Source of the DNA: Mnemiopsis leidyi
Taxonomy: Eukaryota > Ctenophora > Tentaculata > Lobata > Bolinopsidae
DNA: 33,299 bases
Assembly: GCA_000226015.1 (NCBI GenBank)
Contig: JH153550.1
Coordinates: forward strand, 1-33,299
Direction of reading: 5' to 3'
Positions 33,219-33,299 of the stretch are shown piece by piece. Numbering within the stretch: the stretch's first letter is position 1; each line of letters starts with the position of its first letter. Below the pieces are notes generated by a model, which saw nothing but the letters and a program-made list of their open reading frames with translations, was not told where the DNA came from and made no database searches. The position numbers and the translations under genes are program-made.

Positions 33219-33299
33219 TCCCAAAAGTCTGTAGTTACAGTTAGCTCTTGCGGGAGTTCTTGAGCAAGACTAAGTAGAATGAACCCTCTCTCCTGTTTC

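Larger units (their letters stand above)
26725..33299. mobile_element. Polinton/adintovirus-like virus-derived element, left part
   Basis: It starts AGTAAGAGG at the break in the host repeat and runs past the window end. Order: tandem-repeat terminal region (to about 27,470), four plus-strand genes (27,528-29,313), and six minus-strand genes (33,218-29,370). The adenain-type protease, the F54H12.2-family capsid-like protein and two core-like proteins with adenain-type cleavage motifs place it with midsize linear dsDNA viruses and self-synthesising transposons of animals. No frame is broken, so the insertion is young or maintained. PolB, retroviral-type integrase and packaging ATPase, the usual partners, are not in this portion. 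Confidence 0.8.

Overview
The window is eukaryotic, almost certainly metazoan, genomic DNA. It is AT-rich and repeat-dense. It holds a 15-exon HSP70 gene with GT-AG introns, a nuclear-type tRNA-Gly with internal pol III boxes, remnants of LTR retrotransposons, and part of a Polinton/adintovirus-like virus of the sort found in animal genomes. The species cannot be fixed from the sequence; a marine or early-branching invertebrate is a guess.

Layout. 1-4.3 kb: mostly non-coding, with short tandem repeats (including an array of six CACGTG boxes at exact 16-bp spacing) and two tiny exon-like segments. 4293-4364: tRNA-Gly(TCC). 5.6-7.1 kb and 9.2-10.7 kb: two tandem, intronless paralogues encoding type I membrane glycoproteins built of six 8-cysteine repeats, with one transmembrane helix and a short dileucine-bearing tail; parts of the two genes are nearly identical and look gene-converted. 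12.7-18.2 kb (minus strand): a complete but divergent BiP/GRP78-type ER HSP70 ending in KTEL, carrying a 450-bp mariner-like MITE in intron 6. 18.5-26.7 kb: minisatellites and decayed retroelements, namely a frameshifted gag, and a pol remnant that has lost the D,D part of the integrase, flanked by direct repeats.

26,725 to the window end: the left part (more than 6.5 kb) of a virus-like element. Its left edge is visible because the interrupted host repeat has an uninterrupted relative at 23.8 kb. A block of ~28-bp tandem repeats is followed by four closely packed plus-strand genes (two OB-like proteins, one with a zinc ribbon, plus a LEM-like protein and a helical protein). These converge near 29.34 kb on six minus-strand genes: an adenain-type cysteine protease, an F54H12.2-family capsid-like protein, two small basic glycine-rich virion-core-like proteins carrying adenain-type cleavage motifs, and two proteins I cannot name. 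All ten ORFs are open and unspliced. TATA boxes overlap or abut the stop codon of the preceding gene in three of four cases, and two of them sit only 33-35 nt before the next ATG. A polymerase, integrase and packaging ATPase would be expected to the right of the window; they are not seen here.
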